This document shows positions 1 to 6,196 of a DNA stretch of 6,202 nucleotides, one piece after another. Each line of letters starts with the position of its first letter. Within the stretch, counting starts at the first letter, position 1. The notes beneath the pieces were generated by a model. The model saw only the letters and a program-made list of their open reading frames with translations. It had not been told where the DNA came from and did no database searches. The position numbers were made by a program, and so were the translations under genes. Source of the DNA: Bacteroidia bacterium. Lineage in GTDB: Bacteria; Bacteroidota; Bacteroidia; JAESSM01; NORP286. The stretch covers positions 24,922 through 31,123 of the forward strand of contig JAESSM010000154.1 in NCBI GenBank assembly GCA_016764115.1, read 5' to 3'.

Positions 1-743
1 TGTTCGTCCATTTCCAGGATCTTAACAAGCAAGTCCTCAATCCCATCTTTATTTTGCTCAGTGGACTTTCTTTTCTTTTCTGTTTCCAGGCGCTTTATCA
101 AATCATTCAATCTGTCTTCCATATTGATTGTAGGAACCTCATCTTCTTCAGATACGTTAATAGATACATCATCATTGGAGTATTCAATTGTTGCTGATTC
201 ATCGTTTGAGTTCGCTGAAATATATGTTCCCTTATTTTCGTCTATATCTCCCAACCACCCAACAATGAGCTCCTGGCCACTTTTAATATCAGCATCGCTC
301 AAATTATTCCAATGAATTATGTCATCCGTAGAACTTCCATATTGCTTTGCAATTGAATAAAGAGTTTGATCTTTTATAACTTTATGATTAATAGGAATTT
401 GAGAAGATCTATCTGTATTTGTTGTTGAAGAAATTTTGTCAACACTAACGGACTCCAAGACAGCAGTCGTTATTACAATTAGTTCTGCAGATGTTGGAAT
501 TTTTACGATTTGATCTTCATAGATCCAATTCTTGATACCGGGATTAGCTCTTTTGATTTTCTTAACACTGATCTTATATCTGCTTGACAGATAATACAAC
601 CCTTCTCCACTTTCTACTTTGTGGAGAATAAAATTCCCCTGATCAGATTTTTCAACTTCAATTGAATCAACACTACCTCCTATTAATTGCAAGGGGGGAA
701 ATATTAAAATTATATAAATAATTGACCTGAAATGCTTAAACAT
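1..743 (-). CDS. Secreted two-LysM-domain protein, 3' end missing
   Basis: The minus-strand reading frame opens at an ATG at 743-741 and stays open to the window edge, giving 247 codons without a stop, so the C terminus is missing. The N terminus (MFKHFRSIIYIILIF...) is a basic residue cluster followed by a hydrophobic stretch to about residue 22, which fits a signal peptide. LysM domain 1 spans about residues 41-83 (HKVESGEGLYYLSSRY at its start, a RANPG turn, and QIVKIP at its end). LysM domain 2 spans about 120-163 (HKVIKDQTLYSIAKQYG at its start, IIHWNNL in the middle, GQELIVGW at its end). An acidic, Ser/Asn-rich linker follows (about 165-206), then a Lys/Glu-rich probable coiled coil (about 207-247). 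LysM domains bind the GlcNAc-containing glycan of peptidoglycan, so a periplasmic, wall-associated role is inferred. No catalytic domain is visible; one could lie in the missing part. The gene is divergent from the NfeD gene. No Shine-Dalgarno site is seen, which is common in Bacteroidota. Confidence 0.88.
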   Translation of the reverse strand, partial: MFKHFRSIIYIILIFPPLQLIGGSVDSIEVEKSDQGNFILHKVESGEGLYYLSSRYKISVKKIKRANPGIKNWIYEDQIVKIPTSAELIVITTAVLESVSVDKISSTTNTDRSSQIPINHKVIKDQTLYSIAKQYGSSTDDIIHWNNLSDADIKSGQELIVGWLGDIDENKGTYISANSNDESATIEYSNDDVSINVSEEDEVPTINMEDRLNDLIKRLETEKKRKSTEQNKDGIEDLLVKILEMDE

Positions 744-820
744 TAAATGTGTTTTTCTACTTTTAGAAATATTTTGTAAAGTTAAAAAGTATTGAGTTAA
801 CATCCTTAGGATTTAAACTG
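744..820. promoter_or_regulatory. Divergent intergenic region (LysM gene / NfeD gene)
   Basis: These 77 AT-rich bases separate two divergently oriented start codons, so both promoters probably lie here or slightly inside the genes. Partial matches to the Bacteroidota -7 box TAnnTTTG exist on both strands: TACTTTTA at 758-765 on plus, and TACTTTTT reading 791 to 784 on minus. Neither has a well-placed TTG about 20 bases upstream, so I do not assign exact promoters. AGGA at 808-811, nine bases before the ATG at 821, is a modest ribosome-binding site for the NfeD gene. Confidence 0.4.
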
Positions 821-2191
821 ATGGTTAGAAAATTGTTAATTACTTCTGTCTTGTCGATCATTTTATTGATTGGTTCATCATTTACTCCCAATGAAGCAAG
901 CGATATGGTTACTAAAAAGATATACCAGTTTAATATCAAGGAAGAGATTGGCCCTGCGGCATGGAGAACTGTAAAAAAGTCTATTGCAAATGCCGAAGAA
1001 ATGGGAGCAGATTATATCCTGATCCACATGAATACATATGGGGGAATGGTTGATATGGCTGACTCTATTCGTACGGCAATTTTGAATTGTAAAATTCCAA
1101 TAATTGTTTTTGTAGATAACAATGCAGCATCGGCTGGAGCCTTAATTTCAATTGCTTGTGATAAAATTTATATGCGAACAGGGGCTAGTATAGGTGCAGC
1201 AACGGTAGTAAATCAGGCAGGAGAGAAGATGCCTGATAAATACCAATCGTACATGCGTTCTATGATGCGTTCAACAGCTGAAACCAAAGGTCGTGATCCT
1301 AAAATTGCTGAAGCGATGGTTGATGAAAATTTAGTAGTGGAAGGAATTACTAAAGAGGGACAAGTATTAACATTTACCACAAGTGAAGCCCAGGAGCATG
1401 GATTTTGTGATGGAGTTGCGGAATCAATTGAAGAGGTTTTAATGGTTGAAGGAATAGAAAACTATGAGATCGAAGAGTATAAAGTAACTGCCCTTGAAAA
1501 GGTGATTAGAATATTGGTAAACCCTGCACTAAGTGGTTTTCTTATCATGATAATAATAGGAGGGATATATTTTGAGTTACAGACACCGGGAGTTGGGTTT
1601 CCATTACTTGCAGCTATCATTGCAGCCACATTATACTTTGCACCGCATTATTTAGAGGGCCTAGCTTCCCATTGGGAAATATTTTTGTTTTTTATGGGAG
1701 TCATCCTTTTGGTATTGGAAATATTTGTCATCCCCGGGTTCGGAATTGCTGGTGTTGCCGGAATTTTGAGCATTATATTTGCCCTTACTTTCAGCTTGAT
1801 TCATAATGATCTTTTTGATTTTGATTTCACCTTTAGCCTTAATGGATGGGAAGCTTTTACCCATGCACTTTTTACAGTTTTCATCTCTATGGGGTTGTCT
1901 ATCCTTCTATCCATTGTTCTTGGTAAAAAAGTGATCAAAAGCAATTATTTTGCACGCAATGTTGCCTTATCCACCACCCAAAAATCCGAAGAAGGATATA
2001 CTGTAGATACCGAAGCTCATGATATTATTGGAAAGACAGGTATAGCAGTAACCGTTCTTAGGCCATCAGGAAAGGTGGAAATTGACAATGAGAGGTATGA
2101 TGCCAATACCGAAGGTGATTTTATAGAAAAAGATGAAAATATCAAGGTTATTGGAAAGGAAAGCTCTCACCTCATAGTGAGAAAGGCATAA
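821..2191 (+). CDS. nfeD: Long-form NfeD family membrane serine protease (ClpP class)
   Basis: This is a complete 456-aa protein. Residues 1-26 form a signal peptide (MVRKLL, a hydrophobic core, then a PNEA end). Residues about 32-210 are a ClpP/SppA-like protease domain: the HMNTYGG segment (69-75) fits the oxyanion-hole strand, S104 in NNAASAGALI is the probable nucleophile, and K140 in MPDKYQSYM is the probable general base. From memory, these correspond to the Ser/Lys dyad of the archaeal NfeD homologue PH1510, with a conserved GR spaced identically downstream of the lysine (157-158). Hydrophobic segments lie at about 237-251, 259-275, 286-304, 308-327 and 346-367, giving four or five membrane spans. 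The C terminus (about 400-455) is the NfeD OB-fold (IGKTGIAVTVLRPSGKV, then HLIVRK). Long NfeD proteins are thought to act with stomatin/flotillin-like partners in membrane-protein quality control or membrane organisation; no partner gene lies in this window. The gene symbol is a family-level label. The start is supported by the signal peptide directly after it and AGGA nine bases upstream. Confidence 0.93.
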   Translation: MVRKLLITSVLSIILLIGSSFTPNEASDMVTKKIYQFNIKEEIGPAAWRTVKKSIANAEEMGADYILIHMNTYGGMVDMADSIRTAILNCKIPIIVFVDNNAASAGALISIACDKIYMRTGASIGAATVVNQAGEKMPDKYQSYMRSMMRSTAETKGRDPKIAEAMVDENLVVEGITKEGQVLTFTTSEAQEHGFCDGVAESIEEVLMVEGIENYEIEEYKVTALEKVIRILVNPALSGFLIMIIIGGIYFELQTPGVGFPLLAAIIAATLYFAPHYLEGLASHWEIFLFFMGVILLVLEIFVIPGFGIAGVAGILSIIFALTFSLIHNDLFDFDFTFSLNGWEAFTHALFTVFISMGLSILLSIVLGKKVIKSNYFARNVALSTTQKSEEGYTVDTEAHDIIGKTGIAVTVLRPSGKVEIDNERYDANTEGDFIEKDENIKVIGKESSHLIVRKA

Positions 2192-2248
2192 TTCTATAAC
2201 TTGTTACCCTGTTGTAGTATTAATATTACTAAACCCGATGTCACCATG

Positions 2249-2282
2249 AGTTAATCGAAGGGTGGCCGCTATGTTCTAACTC
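2249..2282 (+). repeat. Flanking direct repeat, copy 1 (short form)
   Basis: This copy starts with AGTTAATCGAAGGGT (2249-2263), contains CGCTATGTT (2267-2275) and ends with CTAACTC (2276-2282). The same three blocks recur in the same order at 2544-2592. This copy can fold on its own through GAGTTA (2248-2253) and TAACTC (2277-2282). It lacks about 15 bases found in the middle and right arm of copy 2, so it looks like a shortened version. Confidence 0.7.
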
Positions 2283-2372
2283 CCGTGTGCATAAACTTAT
2301 TTTTAACTACGATCTGATTATTTATGGTGATGTTGAACGAAGTAAAATTATTTGCAAAAACTTGCAAAGTGA

Positions 2373-2540
2373 AATGACAAAAACTTTAGCTACCGTCATT
2401 GCGAAGGAGGAACGACTGAAGCAATCTCCGGTCTTTAGTTCTGCAGGAGATTGCTTCGGGCGAATTGCTAAGGCTCCTGTAAATCGAAAATATATTGGTT
2501 TCTGTATTGGATCCTCGCGATGACGCAATTTTTTGTCATT
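2373..2540. repeat. Palindromic core with three nested inverted-repeat pairs
   Basis: The outer pair is AATGACAAAAA (2373-2383) with TTTTTGTCATT (2530-2540), perfect over 11 bp. The middle pair is CGTCATTGCGAAGGA (2394-2408) with TCCTCGCGATGACG (2512-2525), pairing with one extra base and one mismatched or wobble position. The inner pair is GAAGCAATCTCC (2418-2429) with GGAGATTGCTTC (2446-2457), perfect over 12 bp around a 16-base loop. Sequences of the form CGTCATTGCGA...GAAGCAATCTC with a matching reverse arm are familiar to me as dispersed intergenic palindromes in Bacteroidota and other bacteria. Calling this one a multicopy element is therefore reasonable but untested here. The right arm carries about 54 extra bases (2458-2511) between its inner and middle segments. 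Confidence 0.75.
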
Positions 2541-2543
2541 GAT

Positions 2544-2592
2544 AGTTAATCGAAGGGTTACCACAACTTAGTCGCTATGTTTCGACTAACTC
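2544..2592 (+). repeat. Flanking direct repeat, copy 2 (long form, hairpin)
   Basis: This copy repeats AGTTAATCGAAGGGT (2544-2558), CGCTATGTT (2573-2581) and CTAACTC (2586-2592) from 2249-2282. It folds in two competing ways: AGTTAATCGAA (2544-2554) with TTCGACTAACT (2581-2591), 10 of 11 matching, or TTAGTCG (2568-2574) with CGACTAA (2583-2589), perfect around an 8-base loop. It begins only three bases after the palindromic core ends. Confidence 0.7.
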
Positions 2593-2709
2593 AACATCAC
2601 TCAATTTTTAATGTGATGTAAAAATTTACTTTATTGAACCCCAACATGACATTGATTTTGCTAGTTATCAGGAAAATTTATGGTAAAAAAGCAATAAATC
2701 TTCTCTTAT

Positions 2710-2735
2710 TTCTTACATGACTATCTGATAATCAG
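2710..2735 (+). repeat. Short motif pair, copy 1 (TTCTTACATGA + TGATAATCAG)
   Basis: TTCTTACATGA (2710-2720) is repeated exactly at 2898-2908. CTGATAATCAG (2725-2735) is palindromic around its central base, and its last ten bases recur as the exact reverse complement, CTGATTATCA, at 2926-2935. Two paired motifs upstream of one promoter could be binding sites for a regulator, but in AT-rich DNA chance is a real alternative. Confidence 0.35.
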
Positions 2736-2897
2736 GCATATTATCCTAAACTTTTCGTATTCAATGCCGTATAAAAATTGAAAGGGGCTTTATATATGGT
2801 TTTAATATACAAAACCCACGTGTGATTTTTGATTTATGTGATATTTTGAACATGTAGTTGAAGAAATCAATGAAAATAAATGTAAAAGTTCTATAAA

Positions 2898-2935
2898 TTC
2901 TTACATGATATTAATAGTTAATATACTGATTATCA
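2898..2935 (+). repeat. Short motif pair, copy 2, next to the promoter
   Basis: TTCTTACATGA (2898-2908) and CTGATTATCA (2926-2935) repeat the motifs found at 2710-2735, with the second motif inverted and the spacing longer by 13 bases. The second motif ends ten bases before the TTG element of the promoter at 2946, a position suited to an activator or repressor site. This is inference from position only. Confidence 0.35.
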
Positions 2936-2945
2936 ACTTTATAAC

Positions 2946-2976
2946 TTGACTTTTGATCACAGATTCATTATATTTG
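2946..2976 (+). promoter_or_regulatory. Bacteroidota-type promoter for the surface-protein gene
   Basis: A TTG (2946-2948) is followed after 20 bases by TATATTTG (2969-2976), a full match to the Bacteroidota primary sigma consensus TAnnTTTG with the usual spacing to TTG. Transcription would start near 2981-2985, leaving an AT-rich leader of roughly 25 bases before the ATG at 3008. No Shine-Dalgarno site is seen in that leader. Confidence 0.65.
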
Positions 2977-3007
2977 AATGTTAAGATAAATATATAGTTG
3001 TGTTATT

Positions 3008-6000
3008 ATGCCAATGAGAATGAAAATGAAACTACAACCGAAAATTGCACCTAAGCTCAAAACAAAGAGAAGGATGCGAATGAGGATGGTATTTGTCGCT
3101 GCCAGCTTTGCCATATTTGCAGTTGCCAGTACCTTAACACTCATTTATACTTTTTCTGATATTGGAACAGCAAAAGCTGTAGTAACAGTAACTGCAGTTG
3201 CAACAGGAAATTGGGGGGATGATTCAACTTGGGATACAGGTCTAAAACCAACTAGTGTAGATGATGTAGTAATACCATCCGGATATACGGTCACAGCAAA
3301 TAGTGACTGGACATGTGCAACTTTAACAATAAATGGACCTACAATAAATGGTACAACCGAACTAACTATTTCAGATGGTAAAACAATAACTGTTACAGGA
3401 AATGTAAACATGAATATGGGTGCCGATCGTAAAAAGATCGCAAAGCTGACAATGTTAGGATCCAGTATTCTGGATGTAGATGGTAATGTAACACTTACAT
3501 GTTCTGATGCAAAAGGTCTTCTGGTTGATATGAGTGATGGAGCCAGCAATTTAAAACTTGCAGGAAGTTTAACTGTTAATACTGAAGCTGTATGGGAATC
3601 TGGATCATTAAGTACACTTACATTAGATGGTTCAGCAGCTCAAACAATTCCAAGTTCTTCCGGTTTAGGATTTAACCATGTAATTTTAAATAATTCCAGT
3701 AGTGCAGGTGTACTAATTGATGCAGATATTACCAGTGCTATTATAGCTGGTGATTTACGTGTCCAATCCGGAACTCTTAACAATGGGGGTTATGCTATTA
3801 ATGGAAATGCGATGGGTTCTGCAACATTTGAAGTTGCGAGTGGTGCTAAATTTAAACTTACAGGATCAAGTACATTTGCTACTTTTGGAAATTATGACAT
3901 AAATAGTAACAGTACAGTTATTTATGATGGTAACGGGCCGCAAACTATTGGTGCGGTAAACTATGGAAATCTTACAAGTAGCAATGTCGGAGATAGAACC
4001 TTGCCGGATGGAGCTACAGTAGGAATTTCAGGAACATTTACACCTGGCTTTAACTCATTTACGATAACAGGAAGTACCATCGATTATAATGGCACAGGTT
4101 CACAAACCATCAAAGCATTTAACTACAATAATTTAACCTCTTCCAGTACAGGTACGAGAGCTTTACCAACAAGCGGAAAAGTTAGGGTTGCTGGTACTTT
4201 TACACCTGGAAGTAATGCCTGGACCGTAACAAGTAGTACTTTTGAATACAATGGAACAGGTACTGGAATGAATGCCCAAACTATTATAGCATTTGATTAT
4301 AATAATTTGACCTCTTCAAGTTCTGGAGAGAGAACTTTAGCCTCTTCAGGTACGATCGGAATCTCAGGAGCTTTCACACCGGGCACAAACTCATACACAA
4401 ATACAGGAAGTACTATTGAGTTTAAAGGCAGTGGAGCACAAACTATTCCAGCCATTAACTACAATAATCTTACTTCTTCGGGATCTGGTACAAGAACATT
4501 AGCTTCAAGCGGAACTATTGGCATTGCTGCTACATTCACTTCTGGTGGCAATACCTATACTACAACCGGCAGCACTGTGGATTTCAATGGAACCACTACA
4601 CAAACTATTCCAAACTTTTCTTTCAACAACTTGACCGCAAGTAATATTAGCGGAGTTAATTTAAGTGGTGATTTGACAGTTCCGGGGGATATGATAATTT
4701 CCGGCTCGCTGAATGGTGGGGGAGGTGTAATTACTGTTAATGGTAATTGGACCAATAATGGTACTTATACTCACGGTTCAAAGGATGTGACCTTGAGTGG
4801 TTCTTCTGCACAAGTAATAGGTGGATCCGCTTCTACGACATTTAATAACCTAAAAATAGACAATACTAATGGAGTAACATTGAATAAAGCCGTTGAAGTT
4901 GAAGGTGTGTTAACATTGACTAATGGTAAGATCACCACTACTTCAACAAATTTGTTGACCTTTGATGTTAGTGCTACAGTAACTGGCGGTTCTAGTAGTA
5001 ATTATATTAATGGTCCTGCAGCTAAAAATACAAATTCTACTTCTGCATTTACTTTTCCTTCAGGTAAGAATAGTACTTACATGCCGTTAGGCATAGAGCC
5101 AAACAATACCACAGCCACTACTTTTACTGCAGAGTTTTTTGATGATTCTTCATCTACTGCAAAACCTACAAGCCCAAAAGGGGCAGGACTTAACAGAGTT
5201 AGCACCCTGGAATATTTTCAATTAGATAGAGACCTTGGTGGTGGTCCAAAAGCGGATGCTAAAGTTACTTTGTATTGGGATTCCAATAGCCGAGTAGATG
5301 GATCCTATTTAGCCGATCTAAGGGTAGCACATTGGGATGGTTTGCAATGGGAGGATATGGGTAATTCATCCTATTCTGGTGATGCAACATCTGGTAGTGT
5401 AACATCATCAACTTATATTACTTCATTTAGTCCATTTTCATTAGGATCTTCTTCCGAAAACAATCCATTACCAATTGAGCTTATCACTTTTAATGCAAAA
5501 CAAGTTGGCAATCATGTAGAACTGAATTGGTCAACAGCTACCGAAATAAACAATGACTTTTTTACAATTGAAAGATCCATTGACGGACAGAATGTGGAAG
5601 TTATTGGAGAAGTCTTCGGAGTAGGTAACAGCAACACTCAGCAAGACTATACTTTTACTGACGAAAATCCATTAGTTGGAACTTCATACTATAGATTAAA
5701 ACAAACTGACTATGATGGTCAATTTGAATACTTTGATTGGGTAGTAGTTAATGCTGATAACTCTAACAAATTTACTATAACTCAAATTGGGCCAAACCCT
5801 TGCAGGGGAAATTTAAAGATAAACTATAATTCTCCTAATGAACAAATGCTGAACTTAACAATTTTAAGTTTGACAGGCCAAAAAATCTATAACAATAATT
5901 TTGAAGCCACTGCTGGCGAAAATGAGATTACTGTTGCAGAAATTGCCACCGTTCAAAATGGACTATATATCATAAATTTATCTAATGGCATATACTCAAC

Positions 6001-6028
6001 TTCCGATAAACTATTCAAATCTGATTAA
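3008..6028 (+). CDS. Repeat-rich T9SS-secreted surface protein, adhesin-like
   Basis: This is a complete 1006-aa protein. Residues 1-27 are very basic and Met-rich, then a hydrophobic stretch (about 28-48) ends in an AKA signal-peptidase site (55-57). Residues about 66-200 resemble the common Bacteroidota N-terminal module that opens NWGDDSTWDTG and contains DDVVIPSGYTVT. Five related units of about 54 residues cover about 290-562, followed by further beta-strand-rich motifs (FNNLKIDN, VEGVLTLTNGKI) to about 660; a beta-helix or stacked beta fold is likely. Residues about 660-814 (FPSGK at 683-687, WDGLQW, FSPFSLG) form a module often seen in T9SS cargo. Residues about 821-912 (LPIEL, LNWSTATEINN, YYRLKQTDYDG) resemble a fibronectin-III-like domain. 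Residues about 922-1006 are a type A T9SS sorting domain (PNP at 929-931, NGLYIINLSNG, terminal KLFKSD). The protein should cross the outer membrane through T9SS, and the sorting domain would be removed. No catalytic motif is seen, so adhesion or matrix function is inferred. In-frame ATGs at codons 3, 5, 7, 23, 25 and 27 make the exact start uncertain. Confidence 0.9.
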   Translation: MPMRMKMKLQPKIAPKLKTKRRMRMRMVFVAASFAIFAVASTLTLIYTFSDIGTAKAVVTVTAVATGNWGDDSTWDTGLKPTSVDDVVIPSGYTVTANSDWTCATLTINGPTINGTTELTISDGKTITVTGNVNMNMGADRKKIAKLTMLGSSILDVDGNVTLTCSDAKGLLVDMSDGASNLKLAGSLTVNTEAVWESGSLSTLTLDGSAAQTIPSSSGLGFNHVILNNSSSAGVLIDADITSAIIAGDLRVQSGTLNNGGYAINGNAMGSATFEVASGAKFKLTGSSTFATFGNYDINSNSTVIYDGNGPQTIGAVNYGNLTSSNVGDRTLPDGATVGISGTFTPGFNSFTITGSTIDYNGTGSQTIKAFNYNNLTSSSTGTRALPTSGKVRVAGTFTPGSNAWTVTSSTFEYNGTGTGMNAQTIIAFDYNNLTSSSSGERTLASSGTIGISGAFTPGTNSYTNTGSTIEFKGSGAQTIPAINYNNLTSSGSGTRTLASSGTIGIAATFTSGGNTYTTTGSTVDFNGTTTQTIPNFSFNNLTASNISGVNLSGDLTVPGDMIISGSLNGGGGVITVNGNWTNNGTYTHGSKDVTLSGSSAQVIGGSASTTFNNLKIDNTNGVTLNKAVEVEGVLTLTNGKITTTSTNLLTFDVSATVTGGSSSNYINGPAAKNTNSTSAFTFPSGKNSTYMPLGIEPNNTTATTFTAEFFDDSSSTAKPTSPKGAGLNRVSTLEYFQLDRDLGGGPKADAKVTLYWDSNSRVDGSYLADLRVAHWDGLQWEDMGNSSYSGDATSGSVTSSTYITSFSPFSLGSSSENNPLPIELITFNAKQVGNHVELNWSTATEINNDFFTIERSIDGQNVEVIGEVFGVGNSNTQQDYTFTDENPLVGTSYYRLKQTDYDGQFEYFDWVVVNADNSNKFTITQIGPNPCRGNLKINYNSPNEQMLNLTILSLTGQKIYNNNFEATAGENEITVAEIATVQNGLYIINLSNGIYSTSDKLFKSD
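3875..4693 (+). repeat. Five tandem ~54-codon repeats inside the surface-protein gene
   Basis: Units are at residues about 290-342, 343-396, 397-454, 455-508 and 509-562. The consensus runs roughly TFTPGxNSxTxTGSTIDYNG, then QTIxAFNYNNLTSS, then GTRTLxSSGTIGISG. Unit 3 has four extra residues (GTGM region, about 418-421), and units 1 and 5 are degenerate. The shared segment YNNLTSS is encoded with different synonymous codons in units 2, 3 and 4, so the repeats are old and kept at protein level, not a recent DNA duplication. Confidence 0.85.
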
Positions 6029-6054
6029 TAACGATTTTAAGAAACAAATGAAAG

Positions 6055-6082
6055 CCTGATTTTTCGAAATCGGGTTTTTTTT
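6055..6082 (+). terminator. Intrinsic terminator of the surface-protein gene
   Basis: CCTGATTT (6055-6062) pairs with AAATCGGG (6067-6074) through eight pairs, one of them G-T, around a TTCG loop (6063-6066). Eight consecutive T residues follow (6075-6082). It begins 27 bases after the stop codon. The upstream AAAG gives limited pairing with the T tract, so weak bidirectional activity is possible. Confidence 0.9.
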
Positions 6083-6176
6083 GTGACAAATTTTTACAAA
6101 ATTAGTTATTACATAACACTACATAGAAAAAATATCCCAATCTCTCTTTTCATTATTATATTTTAAGAACAATTTA

Positions 6177-6196
6177 TATACCAAATATATGGTATA
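6177..6196. repeat. Small palindrome at the window edge
   Basis: TATACCA (6177-6183) and TGGTATA (6190-6196) form a perfect 7-bp inverted repeat with a six-base AT spacer. It could be an operator or promoter part of a gene beyond the window, but AT-rich context makes chance plausible. The rest of 6083-6202 shows no gene. Confidence 0.35.

Larger units (their letters stand above)
2247..2593. repeat. Nested palindromic, MITE-like repeat block
   Basis: This non-coding block has imperfect terminal inverted repeats: TGAGTTAATCGAA at 2247-2259 against TTCGACTAACTCA at 2581-2593, matching at 12 of 13 positions. Inside lie a direct-repeat pair (2249-2282 and 2544-2592) and a large palindromic core (2373-2540). 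GATGT at 2237-2241 and its complement ACATC at 2594-2598 extend the symmetry outward past a five-base bulge. No transposase is encoded and no clear target-site duplication is visible. Its base composition is richer in GC than the surrounding intergenic DNA. It could be a non-autonomous mobile element, one dispersed repeat inserted beside another, or a structured transcript end for the upstream gene. The repeat structure is seen directly; mobility is inference. Confidence 0.65.
2594..2945. other. AT-rich non-coding spacer
   Basis: No convincing gene is seen here. The longest local reading frame I checked by eye from an ATG (2646, 24 codons) has no ribosome-binding site or recognisable homology. 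The stretch is strongly AT-rich and contains short repeated motifs, listed separately, and an isolated CACGTG palindrome within CCCACGTGTG. It may be upstream regulatory DNA or an untranslated leader for the large surface-protein gene. Confidence 0.6.

Noticed and set aside
61..315. 84-codon plus-strand reading frame
   Set aside because: It lies opposite the LysM gene, which has clear domains and a signal peptide; this frame is Ser/Phe-rich, has no recognisable motif and is a shadow.
1661..1864. 67-codon minus-strand frame
   Set aside because: It lies entirely inside the membrane-domain coding region of the NfeD gene and has no independent support.
2192..2240. Possible terminator directly after the NfeD gene
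   Set aside because: AGTATTAATATTACT shows only weak symmetry and no T tract follows, so it does not meet the pattern of an intrinsic terminator.
2287..2523. 78-codon plus-strand frame in the gap after the NfeD gene
   Set aside because: Most of it runs through the palindromic repeat core and its translation simply reads the repeat; no ribosome-binding site or domain is seen.
2322..2564. 80-codon minus-strand frame in the same gap
   Set aside because: It is the mirror image over the same palindromic DNA and is explained by the repeat, not by a gene.
2247..2593. Possible CRISPR array or retron RNA
   Set aside because: There are only two uneven copies of the flanking repeat with no regular spacers, and no Cas or reverse transcriptase gene is in the window.
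2646..2720. 24-codon hydrophobic and basic frame starting at an ATG in the AT-rich spacer
   Set aside because: It is too short to support, lacks a ribosome-binding site, and AT-rich DNA readily yields such frames by chance.
3145..3549. 134-codon minus-strand frame
   Set aside because: It lies antisense inside the surface-protein gene; the Val/Ser/Pro-rich translation is a by-product of the Thr/Gly/Asn-rich coding strand.
4555..4755. 66-codon minus-strand frame
   Set aside because: It is antisense to the repeat region of the surface protein and is explained by the composition of that strand.
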